From: Allobosea sp. | GTDB lineage: Bacteria > Pseudomonadota > Alphaproteobacteria > Rhizobiales > Beijerinckiaceae | Direction: 5' to 3' | Assembly (NCBI RefSeq): GCF_017308075.1 | Contig: NZ_JAFKFX010000023.1 | Coordinates: 62,001-126,000 of the forward strand | DNA length: 64,000 nt | Shown: positions 27,511-37,487 of the stretch, in pieces | Position numbering within the stretch: the stretch's first letter is position 1 | Layout of the letters: every line of letters starts with the position of its first letter | Translations under genes and position numbers: made by a program | Notes under the pieces: model-generated | The model's database searches: none | Told to the model about the DNA's origin: nothing | What the model saw: the letters and a program-made list of their open reading frames with translations, nothing else

Positions 27511-28395
27511 TCACAGTTCCGCTGTGAAGACCAGCGCGCGGACATGGCCGCCGAGATCGCGATGCGACTGCAGATGCCGCAGTCCCGCAGCCTGCATCAG
27601 CGCGCAGACATCGTCTTCCTGCCCGGCCCCGATTTCCAGGATCGCCCGGCCCTCGGGAGCCAGGCGCGCCGGCAGCAGCCCGGCGAGGGCGCGATAGGCG
27701 TCGAGCCCGTCTGCCCCGCCATCCAGCGCCAGATGCGGATCATGGTCGCGCACGGCAGGTTCGAGCAGGGCGATCTCGCGGCTGGAAATATAGGGCGGAT
27801 TCGACAGGATGAGGTCGAATTTTCCGCACAGCCCCGCATCCCAGCGCGCCAGGCGGAACTCCGCCCGATCGGCGACCCCGTTGCTGACGGCGTTGCGGAC
27901 GGCGGTCGCCAGCGCGTCCTCGGACAGGTCGACGCCAGTGCCGCGGGCCAACGGAAACTCGCTCAGTGCTGCGATCAGCAGGCAGCCCGTGCCGGTGCCG
28001 AGATCGAGAAAGGCGAGCGCCTCCTGGCGACGCTCGCCAAGATGCTGCAGGGCCGCCTCGATCAGCGTCTCGCTATCGGGCCGAGGTTCGAGCGTGCCGG
28101 TCGACAGGCGAAAGCTCAGCCCCCAGAATTCGCGGGCGCCGAGCACGCGCCAGAGCGGCTCGCCGGCGAGCCGTCGTGTCAGCGCCGCCTGAAGCCGGGT
28201 GGCCGAATCAATATCCAGCCGATCGCCTGCGCCGGCGAGATCCTCGATGAGGATGCGCGCTTCGAAGCTCCAGTCGGCGACCCCTGCCTGGCGCAGCGCT
28301 CTTGCGAGCACCTTGCGCGTCTCGGACACGGCTGCGCCCGCCGTCACGGGGACAGCGGGCTCAAAACCGTCGGCGGGATGGCCGGTGCGCGGCAA
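27511..28395 (-). CDS. prmC: Peptide chain release factor N5-glutamine methyltransferase
   Basis: 294 residues. It methylates the Gln of the GGQ loop of release factors 1 and 2. The SAM site is FLDLGTGTGCLLIAALSEF and the substrate motif is LILSNPPYIS, which is specific to PrmC/HemK. GLDAYRALAGLLPARLAPEG is also typical. The start is a TTG at 28395 with AAGGA five bases upstream; in-frame GTG codons 16 and 22 codons later are alternatives. The substrate gene prfA lies nearby on the same strand, separated by a small secreted-protein gene. Confidence 0.92.
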   Translation of the reverse strand: MPRTGHPADGFEPAVPVTAGAAVSETRKVLARALRQAGVADWSFEARILIEDLAGAGDRLDIDSATRLQAALTRRLAGEPLWRVLGAREFWGLSFRLSTGTLEPRPDSETLIEAALQHLGERRQEALAFLDLGTGTGCLLIAALSEFPLARGTGVDLSEDALATAVRNAVSNGVADRAEFRLARWDAGLCGKFDLILSNPPYISSREIALLEPAVRDHDPHLALDGGADGLDAYRALAGLLPARLAPEGRAILEIGAGQEDDVCALMQAAGLRHLQSHRDLGGHVRALVFTAEL

Positions 28396-28425
28396 ATCGA
28401 TCCTTGGCGTCGGCCTTCGGCCGGC

Positions 28426-28677
28426 TCAGTTGCCCTGCATCTGCTCCTGGACGCAGGCGTTCATCTTGGTGCGGAGCGCGGATTTGCTCTCCTTAGCGCC
28501 GCGGAACTGAAGCTGGCAATCCTGGCGTGCCTGCTTCTCGGTCTTGGCCTTCTGCAGATGCGCGGCATCGCCGCCGAACACCTTGCGTGCGGTCTGCGAA
28601 CCGGTCTGGGCCTGGGCCAGGGCCGGCGTCAGGGCGATCGCTGCCGCAAGGACCATGCTGCTGAACAGGGTCTTCAT
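28426..28677 (-). CDS. Small secreted protein of unknown function
   Basis: 83 residues with a signal peptide (MKTLFSSMVLAAAIALTPAL, cut after AQA), leaving about 60 residues. The mature part is charged and helical, with two Cys (RQDCQLQFRG and MNACVQEQMQG) that could form a disulfide; the layout is loosely like PsiF-type repeats. GGGGAGGA precedes the ATG at 28677 at an ideal distance, which supports real translation. It is inserted between prfA and prmC, an unusual place for an exported protein. Confidence 0.72.
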   Translation of the reverse strand: MKTLFSSMVLAAAIALTPALAQAQTGSQTARKVFGGDAAHLQKAKTEKQARQDCQLQFRGAKESKSALRTKMNACVQEQMQGN

Positions 28678-28737
28678 CTCTATCCTCCCCTAGCGACGTT
28701 ACCGATAGCCAAGTAACGCACGGTCCGGCGGAAGGTT

Positions 28738-29823
28738 TCACGCTGCCCCTTGCTCTGCGAGCAGCTCGGCCTGGCGGGCAGCGGTCAGGGCGTCGATGAT
28801 CTCGTCGAGCACCAGCCCCTGCATCATCTCGTCGAGCCTGTAGAGCGTCAAATTGATGCGATGCTCGGTGACGCGGCCTTGCGGGAAATTGTAGGTCCGG
28901 ATCCGCTCCGAGCGGTCGCCGGAGCCGATCTGCGAGCGCCGGTCGGCCGAGCGCTCCGCGTCGGCGCGGCTGCGCTCCATGTCGTAGAGCTTGGCGCGCA
29001 TCAGTTCGAAGGCGCGCGCCTTGTTCTTGTGCTGCGAGCGCTCGTCCTGGACCACCACCACGATGCCGGACGGAAGATGCGTCAGGCGCACCGCCGATTC
29101 GGTCTTGTTGACGTGCTGGCCGCCGGCGCCGCCGGCGCGCATCGTGTCGATGCGCAGATCCTTTTCATCGAGCGACACGTCGACCTCGCTGGCGAGCGGC
29201 AGGGTCGCGACGGTGGCGGCCGAGGTATGGATGCGCCCGCTCGCCTCGGTGTCGGGCACGCGCTGCACGCGGTGGACGCCGGATTCGAATTTCAGCCTCG
29301 CATAGACACCTTTGCCGGAGATCTCCGCGATGACCTCCTTGAAGCCGCCGACCGTGCCTTCGCTCTCGGAGAGAATGTCGAGGCTCCAGCCCTTCTGGGC
29401 GGCATAGCGCTGATACATGCGCAGCAGGTCGCCGGCGAAGAGCGAGGCTTCGTCGCCGCCGGTTCCGGCCCGGATCTCGAGGATGACGCCGCGCTCGTCT
29501 GCGGCGTCCTTGGGGAGCAGCGCGATCAGGATCTCGCGGCTGCGTGTCTCGATCTCGGCGCGCGCAAGGTCGCGCTCCTCATAGGCGAGGTCGCGCATCT
29601 CGGCATCGGTCGCCGGATCGTCGATCATGGCGAGCGCCTCGTCGAGCCCGGCCTGCGCCTTGCGCCAGGCGGCGATGGCGGCGACCACCGGGTCGAGTTC
29701 GGCCAGTTCCTTGGCGAGCTCGACCACGCGGACCGGATCGCTCGCGTGGTTGATCGCGTCGCTGGCCGCGGCATGGCGGGCGACGATGCCGTCGAGGCGG
29801 TCTTGCGGGAGGAGGAGGGACAT
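28738..29823 (-). CDS. prfA: Peptide chain release factor 1
   Basis: 361 residues, full length. It reads UAA and UAG stop codons and triggers peptide release. The GGQ loop is in [20 protein letters not shown], and the codon-recognition region in [19 protein letters not shown] carries PDT at the PxT position. The ATG at 29823 ([12 protein letters not shown]) is chosen over an upstream start because family members begin here. The order prfA, small protein, prmC, DUF4167 on one strand suggests a shared translation-related unit. Confidence 0.95.
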   Translation of the reverse strand: MSLLLPQDRLDGIVARHAAASDAINHASDPVRVVELAKELAELDPVVAAIAAWRKAQAGLDEALAMIDDPATDAEMRDLAYEERDLARAEIETRSREILIALLPKDAADERGVILEIRAGTGGDEASLFAGDLLRMYQRYAAQKGWSLDILSESEGTVGGFKEVIAEISGKGVYARLKFESGVHRVQRVPDTEASGRIHTSAATVATLPLASEVDVSLDEKDLRIDTMRAGGAGGQHVNKTESAVRLTHLPSGIVVVVQDERSQHKNKARAFELMRAKLYDMERSRADAERSADRRSQIGSGDRSERIRTYNFPQGRVTEHRINLTLYRLDEMMQGLVLDEIIDALTAARQAELLAEQGAA

Positions 29824-29889
29824 GGCGCTGATGCGATCTTGCTGGACATAGGGGCCGGCGCGGCCGGCAAGCACGGTTAGCGGGCGTCG

Positions 29890-32157
29890 CTAGACCGGTA
29901 CCTTCATCTCGGCGGCGAGCGCCGAAAGCAGCGGGCGCAGGCTGGCGGCGCCGTCCGAGGCGGCGAGCCAGGCATCGAGACGTTGGCGCGCCTTGCCGGC
30001 ATCGAGTGCCCGCAGCATCGCCTTGACCGGCCCGACCGAGGCCGCCGACATCGAGAACGAGCGGTAACCGAGCGCGATCAGCGCCAGTGCCTCGATCGGC
30101 TTGCCGCCCATCTCGCCGCAGACCGTGACCGGGCAGCCGGCCTTGTCGGCATGGTCGACGATCGCGCGCAGGGCCCGCAGCCCGGCGGCGCAGAGCGGAT
30201 CGAAGCGTTCCGAGACGCGCCGGTTTTCGCGATCGGCCGCGAACAGGAACTGCATCAGGTCATTGGTACCGACCGAGAGGAAGTCCGCCTCGCGGGCGAT
30301 CTCCGGCAATTCGAAGAGCAGAGAGGGCACCTCGACCATGACGCCGAGCTGGAGGCTGGACGGGGCCGGGCGGCCGTCGCGCTCCAATACGGCGAGCTCG
30401 CGGCGTACGATCAGCCGGGCCCGGAGGAACTCGTTCACGGTCGCGATCATGGGCAGCATGATCTTCATGTCATAGCCCGCACCGGCGCGCAGCAGCGCCC
30501 GGACCTGGGCGCGCAGCAGGCGTGGCTTGTCGAGCCCGATGCGGATCGCCCGCCAGCCCAGTGCCGGGTTCTCCTCCTCGACGCGCTCCATATAGGGCAG
30601 CACCTTGTCGCCGCCGATATCGAGGGTCCGGAAGGTTACGGGCCGGCCATTGGCCGCGGCCAGCACCGCGCCGTAGAGCGTCTGCTGCTCAGCGGTGGTC
30701 GGCATGTGCTGCGCCACCATGAATTGCAGCTCGGTACGGAACAGCCCGATGCCACCGGCATTGGTCTCGTCCAGATTGGGCAGGTCGACGAGCAGCCCGG
30801 CATTGATCTGCAGGCTGATGCCGACACCGTCCTTGGTCACCGCCGGCTGCGTCTTGAGCTTGCGGAACTGCTCCTGCTTGCGGGCGCGCAGGCGCGCCTT
30901 GTCCTTGTAGGCGTTCTCGACATCGGGCTGTGGCCGGATCTGCACCTCGCCGGCCTGGCCGTCGACAATGACCGCGTCGCCCGCCTCGATCAGCGCCGTC
31001 GCATTGGCGATCTCGCCCACGGCCGGAATGCCGAGCGCGCGCGCCACGATCGCGATATGGCTGGTCGGACCGCCCTCCTCGAGCACGAGGCCGCGCAGAT
31101 GGGCCCGGTCATAGTCGAGAAGGGCCGCCGGCCCCATCGAACGGGCGATGAGAATGGCGTTTTCCGGCAATTGTTCGCGGGCGACGCCGTTCGGCTTGCC
31201 GACCAGCGTGCGCAGCAGCCGGTTGGCGAGGTCGTCGAGATCGTGCAGGCGCTCGCGCAGATAGGGGTCGGTCTGGCGCTGCATCTTGGCGCGCGTATCC
31301 GATTGCACGCGCTCGACCGCCGCCTCGGCGGTGAGGCCGGTCATCACCGCCTCGCGCATGCGCCGCAGCCAGCCCTGATCATGCGCGAACATGCGGAAGG
31401 TCTCGAGAACGTCTCGATGCTCGCCGGTATGGGCGACATCGCCGCGCTCGATCAGTTCGTCGATCGCCACGCGCATCTGCGCGATCGCTGCCTCCAGCCG
31501 CGAGACCTCGAAGGCAGGATCCTCGGCGATCAGGTCGGTGATCGCGACGCGAGGCTCGTGCAGCACGGCGTAGCCGAGGCCGACGCCGTCGGCCAGCGTC
31601 GTGCCGACGCCGTGGATCGGGCGCTCGAGGCCGATCGCGGCGCCGGGCCGGGACAGGGCCTTCAGGCCGCCGGCCGCGATCATCTCGGCCATGATCATAG
31701 CCGTGGTCTGCAGCGATTCGGTCTCGTCCTCGCTGTAGATGCGCGAGGCGCGGTTCTGGATGACGAGCACGCCCATCACCGCGCCGCCGCGCAGGATCGG
31801 CACGCCCAGGAAGGAACGGTAGATCTCTTCGCCGGTTTCGGGGCGGTAGGAGAAGGCCGGGTGCGATTGCGCGTCCGAAAGCGCGATCGGCTCGGCCTCG
31901 CTGGCGATCAGGCCGACCAGGCCCTCGCCGGCGCGCATCGTGGTGTGGTGGACCGCCTCGCGGTTGAGGCCTTCGGTGGCATAGAGCTCGAGCGAGCCGT
32001 CTTCACGCAGGACATAGACCGAGCAGACCTCGGCCACGAGATTGCCGGCGATCAGGACGACGAGCCGGTCCAGCCGCTCTTGCGGACTGACCGGCGCTGC
32101 CATCACCTCGCGGAGACGGCGTAGCAGAACGCCCGATCCCCCGAGTGCGCCTCGCAT
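29890..32157 (-). CDS. ptsP: PTS enzyme I paralogue PtsP (nitrogen PTS, GAF domain)
   Basis: 755 residues. It takes phosphate from PEP and starts the PTS-Ntr phosphorelay. An N-terminal GAF domain (about 20-165, YATEGLNREAVHHTT and GEEIYRSFLGVPIL) precedes the enzyme I part. The active-site His is in LEEGGPTSHIAIVARALGIP, and the PEP-binding barrel shows GIGLFRTELQFM and SVGTNDLMQFLFAADRENR. GGAGGG seven bases before the ATG at 32157 supports the start. No HPr or EIIA gene is in the window. Confidence 0.94.
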   Translation of the reverse strand: MRGALGGSGVLLRRLREVMAAPVSPQERLDRLVVLIAGNLVAEVCSVYVLREDGSLELYATEGLNREAVHHTTMRAGEGLVGLIASEAEPIALSDAQSHPAFSYRPETGEEIYRSFLGVPILRGGAVMGVLVIQNRASRIYSEDETESLQTTAMIMAEMIAAGGLKALSRPGAAIGLERPIHGVGTTLADGVGLGYAVLHEPRVAITDLIAEDPAFEVSRLEAAIAQMRVAIDELIERGDVAHTGEHRDVLETFRMFAHDQGWLRRMREAVMTGLTAEAAVERVQSDTRAKMQRQTDPYLRERLHDLDDLANRLLRTLVGKPNGVAREQLPENAILIARSMGPAALLDYDRAHLRGLVLEEGGPTSHIAIVARALGIPAVGEIANATALIEAGDAVIVDGQAGEVQIRPQPDVENAYKDKARLRARKQEQFRKLKTQPAVTKDGVGISLQINAGLLVDLPNLDETNAGGIGLFRTELQFMVAQHMPTTAEQQTLYGAVLAAANGRPVTFRTLDIGGDKVLPYMERVEEENPALGWRAIRIGLDKPRLLRAQVRALLRAGAGYDMKIMLPMIATVNEFLRARLIVRRELAVLERDGRPAPSSLQLGVMVEVPSLLFELPEIAREADFLSVGTNDLMQFLFAADRENRRVSERFDPLCAAGLRALRAIVDHADKAGCPVTVCGEMGGKPIEALALIALGYRSFSMSAASVGPVKAMLRALDAGKARQRLDAWLAASDGAASLRPLLSALAAEMKVPV

Positions 32158-32259
32158 CAAATGCCCTCCGCCCGCCTCCACAGCCTATCAGGCCGACATG
32201 TCGTTCCAGACCTGGCTCGTCCTGCCAGCGTGGCAAGAAGAAGCGATCCGTGCCTGCTT

Positions 32260-33861
32260 CTAGCGAGGTGAAGCGGTATTCGGCAAGAGCTTGGCGCCGT
32301 CCTCTTGCCTGAAACCGGCGCGCACTTCGCTCATTACTGCATCATTTGCTGCCGGCGCCGGCTTTTTGGCCGGTTTTGCCGTCGTTTTTTTTGTCGTCGG
32401 GCGGCTTGTCGCATTTGGCTCGGCTGCTGCCCGGCGGGTTCGACTCGTCCGCCGCGGTGGCTCCGGCGGCACGAGGCTGTCATCGCTGCCGGCGCCGGTC
32501 AGCGCGGCGAGATAGCGCGAGGTCCACCAGCCGATATCGCTCGCGGCGATCGTGCCGTAGAGCCGCTCGAAGCGCCGCATCCGCTCCGATTGCGGCATGG
32601 CGAGCGCGGTGCGGATCGCTTCGGCGACCTCATGCGTGTCGTAGGGATTGACGATCAGCGCCTCGCGCATCTGATGTGCGGCGCCGGCGAAGCGCGACAG
32701 CACCAGCACGCCGGGATCCTCCGGATTCTGCGCCGCGATGTATTCCTTGGCGACGAGGTTCATGCCGTCGCGCATCGGCGTCACCAGCCCGACCTGGGCG
32801 CGCCGGTAGAAACCGGCCAACGCGCTGCGCGAATAGGCCTTCTTGACGACGCGAATCGGCGTCCAGTCGAATTCGCCGAGCGCGGCATTCAGACGTCCGG
32901 CGACCTCGTCCGATTGCCGGTCGAGCTCGGCATATTCGGGGACGTCGCTGCGCGAGGGTGGCGCGATCTGCAGCAGGCCGACATTGCCGCGATGTTCGGG
33001 ATGGCTGCGCAGGAACTGGCCGAAGGCCTCGAGCCGCTGGACGATTCCCTTGGAATAGTCGAGCCGATCGACGCCGATCACCAGCTTGCGGCCGCCGAGC
33101 GGGCCGGTGGTCGCACGGATCGGTTGGGTCGCGGCGCGCACCGAGGCGACTGCGAGCTTGCGAAACGATTCGACGTCTATGCCGATCGGGAAAGCGCGGA
33201 CGATGGTTTCGCGCGGCCCGGCCCTGACCCGCTCGCCGTCGCGCTGGGCGCCGCGCAGCGCGACCAGCCCGCCGATCAGATTGTCGGCGTCGGTTTGCGT
33301 CTGCATGCCGATGAGATCATAGGCCGTCATCGTGCTGATCAGGGTGGCGCTGAAGGGCAGCGCCCCGAAGACTTCGGCAGACGGCCAGGGAATGTGATGG
33401 AAGTAGCCGATTCGGTTGGTGACGCCGCGCCGCCGCAGCTCCGCCGCCAGCGGGATCAGGTGATAGTCGTGGATCCAGATCACGTCGTCGGGCTGCAGCA
33501 GCGGCAGCAAAAGCCTGGCGAACCGGCGGTTGACCGCGAGATAGCCGGTATAGTCGGAGCGGTCGAACTCGGTGAGGCCGAGCCGGTAATGCATCAGCGG
33601 CCACAGCGCCCGGTTCGAGAAACCCAGATAGTAGCTCTGACGCTCGGCCTCGGTCAGATCGGCGATGGCATAGGAGACTTTGCCGACGCGGGCCGGTTCT
33701 ACGCGGGAGGAGGGCTCGGCGCTCGTGCTCCCGCTCCAGCCGAACCAGAGCCCGCCATGCGCTTCCAGAGCGGAGCGGAGTGCCACCGCGAGCCCGCCGG
33801 CTGCCACTTTTTCGCCACGTTCTGGCATGGTGACGCGGTTGGAGACCACCACAAGACGCAT
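32260..33861 (-). CDS. otsA: Trehalose-6-phosphate synthase
   Basis: 533 residues, about 60-70 longer than usual. This GT20 enzyme joins UDP-glucose and glucose-6-phosphate. Present are [20 protein letters not shown] with the GGLAVAL loop, [25 protein letters not shown] and [20 protein letters not shown]. The extra C-terminal tail (about 465-533) is rich in Arg, Lys, Pro and Ala ([20 protein letters not shown]) and looks disordered. The gene is divergent from otsB across a 208-base gap, instead of the usual head-to-tail otsBA order. Confidence 0.93.
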   Translation of the reverse strand: MRLVVVSNRVTMPERGEKVAAGGLAVALRSALEAHGGLWFGWSGSTSAEPSSRVEPARVGKVSYAIADLTEAERQSYYLGFSNRALWPLMHYRLGLTEFDRSDYTGYLAVNRRFARLLLPLLQPDDVIWIHDYHLIPLAAELRRRGVTNRIGYFHHIPWPSAEVFGALPFSATLISTMTAYDLIGMQTQTDADNLIGGLVALRGAQRDGERVRAGPRETIVRAFPIGIDVESFRKLAVASVRAATQPIRATTGPLGGRKLVIGVDRLDYSKGIVQRLEAFGQFLRSHPEHRGNVGLLQIAPPSRSDVPEYAELDRQSDEVAGRLNAALGEFDWTPIRVVKKAYSRSALAGFYRRAQVGLVTPMRDGMNLVAKEYIAAQNPEDPGVLVLSRFAGAAHQMREALIVNPYDTHEVAEAIRTALAMPQSERMRRFERLYGTIAASDIGWWTSRYLAALTGAGSDDSLVPPEPPRRTSRTRRAAAEPNATSRPTTKKTTAKPAKKPAPAANDAVMSEVRAGFRQEDGAKLLPNTASPR

Positions 33862-34069
33862 AATGCCTCACTTTCGTTGACGAATGCCGCTTTGGCGCGG
33901 GAACAGAACGCGCCGGCAGACGTAATGTTTCGTGTGCACGCCGGCCTTCTTGGCCGGATCGCGTCGCCGCCGTGACCGGATCATGGCGACGGTGGGAAGC
34001 TGAACCCTGAATGTGGCGAGCCGACGGACGGTCGTCCTTTCGCCCGTTTCGTCCTCTAGCAAGGCCGCC

Positions 34070-34867
34070 ATGTCGCAAACTCAGAGCCCAGAAGCTGCAG
34101 AGCTGCACGCGCCGCTCGCAGCACGTACCGCATCAATAGCATTGTTTCTTGATTTCGACGGAACCCTGGTCGAGATCGCGCCTTCGCCTGAGGATGTCCG
34201 CCTCGACCGGCGCATGCCGGGTGCGCTGGATGCGCTGAGCCAGCGCCTCGGTGGCGCGCTGGCGCTGGTTTCCGGCCGCCCGGTGGCGTTTCTGGACGGG
34301 ATGACGGCGCCTTTCCGCTTCGACGCCGCCGGCCTGCACGGCGCGCAGATTCGCCTCGGCGGTGAGGAAGCTCCGCTGGCGGCGCCCTCCGAGGCGCTCC
34401 GCACCGCGACGCGGGCCATGGTGCGTTTCGCCAACGCGAATGTCGGCGTCATCGTCGAGGACAAGCGCCAGTCCGTCGCGCTGCACTGGCGGCTGGCCCC
34501 GGCTCTGGCCGATGAGGCGATGGAGCTGATGGCACGCCTGGCAGCCGAGATCGGCCCCTCGATGCGGCTGCAGCACGGCAAGGCCGTTGCCGAGCTCGTG
34601 CCGGCCACTGCGAGCAAGGGCGCAGCCATTGCCTGGCTGATGCAGCAGCCCGCCTATTGCGGCCGCCAGCCGGTGTTTATCGGCGACGACATCACCGACG
34701 AGAACGGTTTCGCCACCGTCAACGATGCCGGAGGGCTATCGATTCGGATCGGGGAAGGGCAGACTTGCGCCCGGCACCGGCTCGCCTCGCCGACTGCGTT
34801 GCACCGTATCCTGCTCGGCGCTGCGGATGGCGGCGAGCTCACGCTCGAAACCTTTCTCCAGAACTGA
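34070..34867 (+). CDS. otsB: Trehalose-6-phosphate phosphatase
   Basis: 265 residues. This HAD-type phosphatase makes trehalose from trehalose-6-phosphate. The nucleophile Asp and acid Asp are in LFLDFDGTLVEIAPSPE, motif II in LALVSGRP, motif III/IV in VFIGDDITDENGF. AAGG five bases before the ATG at 34070 sets the start; a longer frame from 34013 lacks such a site. The GH15 gene follows 35 bases downstream, so both are probably on one mRNA. Confidence 0.93.
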   Translation: MSQTQSPEAAELHAPLAARTASIALFLDFDGTLVEIAPSPEDVRLDRRMPGALDALSQRLGGALALVSGRPVAFLDGMTAPFRFDAAGLHGAQIRLGGEEAPLAAPSEALRTATRAMVRFANANVGVIVEDKRQSVALHWRLAPALADEAMELMARLAAEIGPSMRLQHGKAVAELVPATASKGAAIAWLMQQPAYCGRQPVFIGDDITDENGFATVNDAGGLSIRIGEGQTCARHRLASPTALHRILLGAADGGELTLETFLQN

Positions 34868-34902
34868 TCCTTCCACCAAGACCAGCTGCATCAGGGATAG
34901 GC

Positions 34903-36741
34903 ATGACTGTCACCACCGTCGCCCCGCCGGGCGTGGCCTCGCTCGATCTGGGCGTCATCGGCAACTGCTCCATCGCCGCGCTGATCGACCGCCAGGCCCG
35001 GATCGTCTGGGGCTGCTTCCCGCGCTTCGACCGCGATCCGGTGTTCTGTTCTCTGATCGACAATCGGATCGAGGATGGCGATGCGATGCCGGAAAAGGGC
35101 GTCTTCGCCATCGAGATGGTCGGCATGACGCGCTGCGAGCAGAGCTATCTCGACAACACCGCGATCCTCTCCTCGGTGCTCTCCGACGACCACGGCAATG
35201 CGTTGGAGATCCTCGATTTCGCGCCGCGCTTCGTCCGCTATGAGCGCTTCTTTCGGCCGCCTCAGCTGGTCCGTCGCGTCAGGCGGGTCTCCGGCCGCCC
35301 GCGCATCCGTGTCGTGGTGAAGCCGTGCCTCGGTCTCGGCGAGGTGCCGGACGAGATCACCCGCGGCTCCAACCATGTCCGCTTCGTCGGAGCCGACCAG
35401 ACCATCCGCCTGACCACGGACGCGCCGATCTCCTATGTGCTGGAGAGCATACCTTTTGCGGTCGAGAAGCCGTTCTCCTTCTTCATCGGCTCGGACGAGG
35501 CGCTGCGCGCCGAGATCGAGACGACCTCGCGCGAGTTCCTCGACAAGACCACCGATTACTGGCGCGACTGGGTCCGCTCGCTTTCCATCCCCTTCGAATG
35601 GCAGCGCGAGGTCATTCGCGCTGCGATCACGCTGAAGCTCTGCTCCTTCGAGGAGAGCGGGGCCATCGTCGCGGCGCTGACCACCTCGATCCCCGAGGCG
35701 CCGGGTACGCAGCGCAACTGGGACTACCGCTTCTGCTGGCTGCGCGACGCCTATTTCGTCGTGCATGCGCTGAACCGCCTCGGCACGACGCGGACGATGG
35801 AGGATTATCTCGGCTTCATCACCAACATCGTCGACACTTTCTCGGAGAATGGTGCCGAGCATCTGCCGCCGCTCTATCCGATCACCCGCGGCGGCGAGCT
35901 CCGTGAATTCGAGGTGCCGAATCTCGCCGGTTATCGCGGTCACCAGCCGGTGCGTGTCGGCAATGGCGCGGCGACGCAGATCCAGAATGACGGCTATGGC
36001 GCGGTCGTGCTCGCCGCCACCCATTCCTTCTTCGACCGCCGGCTCATCCAGCCGGGCAAGGAAACGCTCTTCAGCCAGCTTGAGCGTATGGGCGAGCGGG
36101 CGATCGAGCTCTTCGACAAGCCCGATGCCGGCCCCTGGGAGCTACGCGAGAAGCAGGTCGTCCACTCCTTTTCCAGCGTGATGTGCTGGGCCGCCTGCGA
36201 CCGGCTTGCCCGCATCGCCGGCACGCTCGGCCGGGCCGACCGCAAGGAGTACTGGCGCGGCGAGGCCAGGCGCCTGAAAGGCATCATTGCCGACCGGGTC
36301 TGGAACCAGGAGAAGGGACATTTCGTCTCGACCTTCGACGGGACCGATCTCGACGCGACGCTGCTGCTTTTCGCCGAGCTCGGTTTCGTCAAGCCGGAGG
36401 ATCCCCGATATATCGCGACTGTCGAGGCGATCGGCCGCGAGCTCGGCCGCGGCGACCTGATCCTGCGCTACGGCACGCAGGACGATTTCGGCTTCATGCA
36501 CACCGGCTTCCTGATCTGCGCCTTCTGGTATGTCGATGCGCTGCACGCGATCGGCCGCAAGGACGAGGCCAAGGAGCTGTTCGGGCGCATCCTGCAGCGC
36601 CGCAACAGCTTCGGCCTGCTCTCCGAGGACGCCGATCTTAAGACCGGCGAGCTCTGGGGCAATTTCCCGCAGACCTATTCGATGGTCGGACTGATCAATT
36701 CGGCGATGCGGCTCAGCAGGAATTGGGAAGAGGCGTTCTAG
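34903..36741 (+). CDS. Glycoside hydrolase family 15 enzyme with trehalase-type N-terminus
   Basis: 612 residues. The N-terminal domain (about 1-230, LGVIGNCSIAALIDRQARIV and CFPRFDRDPVFCSLID) is the TREH_N type. The C-terminal alpha/alpha barrel contains RNWDYRFCWLRDAYFVVHAL, GHQPVRVGNGAATQIQNDGY, and LWGNFPQTYSMVGLINSAMR. GH15 includes glucoamylases and, in actinobacteria and archaea, trehalases with this same N-terminal domain. Standing directly after otsB, a trehalase or trehalose-linked glucosidase is likely. No signal peptide, so cytoplasmic. AGGGA precedes the ATG at 34903. Confidence 0.88.
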   Translation: MTVTTVAPPGVASLDLGVIGNCSIAALIDRQARIVWGCFPRFDRDPVFCSLIDNRIEDGDAMPEKGVFAIEMVGMTRCEQSYLDNTAILSSVLSDDHGNALEILDFAPRFVRYERFFRPPQLVRRVRRVSGRPRIRVVVKPCLGLGEVPDEITRGSNHVRFVGADQTIRLTTDAPISYVLESIPFAVEKPFSFFIGSDEALRAEIETTSREFLDKTTDYWRDWVRSLSIPFEWQREVIRAAITLKLCSFEESGAIVAALTTSIPEAPGTQRNWDYRFCWLRDAYFVVHALNRLGTTRTMEDYLGFITNIVDTFSENGAEHLPPLYPITRGGELREFEVPNLAGYRGHQPVRVGNGAATQIQNDGYGAVVLAATHSFFDRRLIQPGKETLFSQLERMGERAIELFDKPDAGPWELREKQVVHSFSSVMCWAACDRLARIAGTLGRADRKEYWRGEARRLKGIIADRVWNQEKGHFVSTFDGTDLDATLLLFAELGFVKPEDPRYIATVEAIGRELGRGDLILRYGTQDDFGFMHTGFLICAFWYVDALHAIGRKDEAKELFGRILQRRNSFGLLSEDADLKTGELWGNFPQTYSMVGLINSAMRLSRNWEEAF

Positions 36742-36747
36742 CCAAGT

Positions 36748-36853
36748 CGTCATTCTCGGGTGGAGCGAAGCGGAAACCCGAGAATCTCCCGCGAGAGAGC
36801 GCTATCGGAACCTTCTTCGGCCTGCGATCCTCGGGGCAGGCCCGAGCATGACG
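36748..36853. repeat. Dispersed palindromic repeat element, copy F
   Basis: Begins CGTCATTCTCGGGT and ends GAGCATGACG. ATTCTCGGGT (36752-36761) pairs with ACCCGAGAAT (36776-36785). It lies between the converging GH15 and metW genes. Confidence 0.72.
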
Positions 36854-36861
36854 CGCGGGCG

Positions 36862-37485
36862 CTATCCGCGCTTCAGCAGGAACACCGCCTGCGCGCCAAA
36901 GAGGTTCCAGAACCACCAGGGCGCGCTGACGCCGACCTTGCCGCCGGCGACGTCGAGCGCGACCGCCCGTTCCTTGACCGCGCCGATCGTGTCGCAGAGC
37001 ACGACGAAGTCGCGGATCGTGCAGAAATGGATGTTCGGCGTGTCCCACCAGGAATAGGGCAGGGCCTCGGTCACCGGCATGCGGCCGAGGAAGAAGACCT
37101 GGCTGCGCATGCGCCAATGCCCGAAATTCGGGAAGGAGACGATGGCGCGCCGGCCGATGCGCAGCATCTGCTCCAGCACCAGCCGCGGATTGCGCGTCGC
37201 CTGGATGGTCTGCGAGAGGATGACGTAGTCGAAGGAATCGTCGGGATAGTCGGCAAGATCGGTGTCGGCGTCGCCCTGGATCACCGAGAGCCCGCGCGCC
37301 ACGCAGCCGGCGACGCCTTCGCGCGACAATTCGATGCCGCGGGCGTCGACGCCGCGGGTTTCGGCGAGCAGCGCCAGCAATTCGCCGTCGCCGCAGCCGA
37401 CATCGAGCACGCGCGAGCCTGGCGTCACCATCTCGGCGACGAGGCGCAGGTCGATGCGGTTGGTGTGGTTGTCCGCCGCCGACAT
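36862..37485 (-). CDS. metW: Methionine biosynthesis protein MetW
   Basis: 207 residues, SAM-dependent methyltransferase fold: RVLDVGCGDGELLALLAE, then ARGIELSREGVAGCVARGLS and DYVILSQTIQATRNPRLVLE. FPNFGHWRMRSQVFFLGRMP and LPYSWWDTPNIHFCTI are diagnostic for MetW, which works with MetX in homoserine acylation. The ATG at 37485 is two bases after the metX stop; a GTG at 37491 overlapping that stop is an alternative. The gene is translationally coupled to metX. Confidence 0.93.
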   Translation of the reverse strand: MSAADNHTNRIDLRLVAEMVTPGSRVLDVGCGDGELLALLAETRGVDARGIELSREGVAGCVARGLSVIQGDADTDLADYPDDSFDYVILSQTIQATRNPRLVLEQMLRIGRRAIVSFPNFGHWRMRSQVFFLGRMPVTEALPYSWWDTPNIHFCTIRDFVVLCDTIGAVKERAVALDVAGGKVGVSAPWWFWNLFGAQAVFLLKRG

Positions 37486-37487
37486 GC

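Noticed and set aside
33941-33957. CCGGCC-TTCTT-GGCCGG hairpin in the otsA-otsB gap as a terminator
   Set aside because: It lies between two divergent promoters, has only six base pairs and no T-run.
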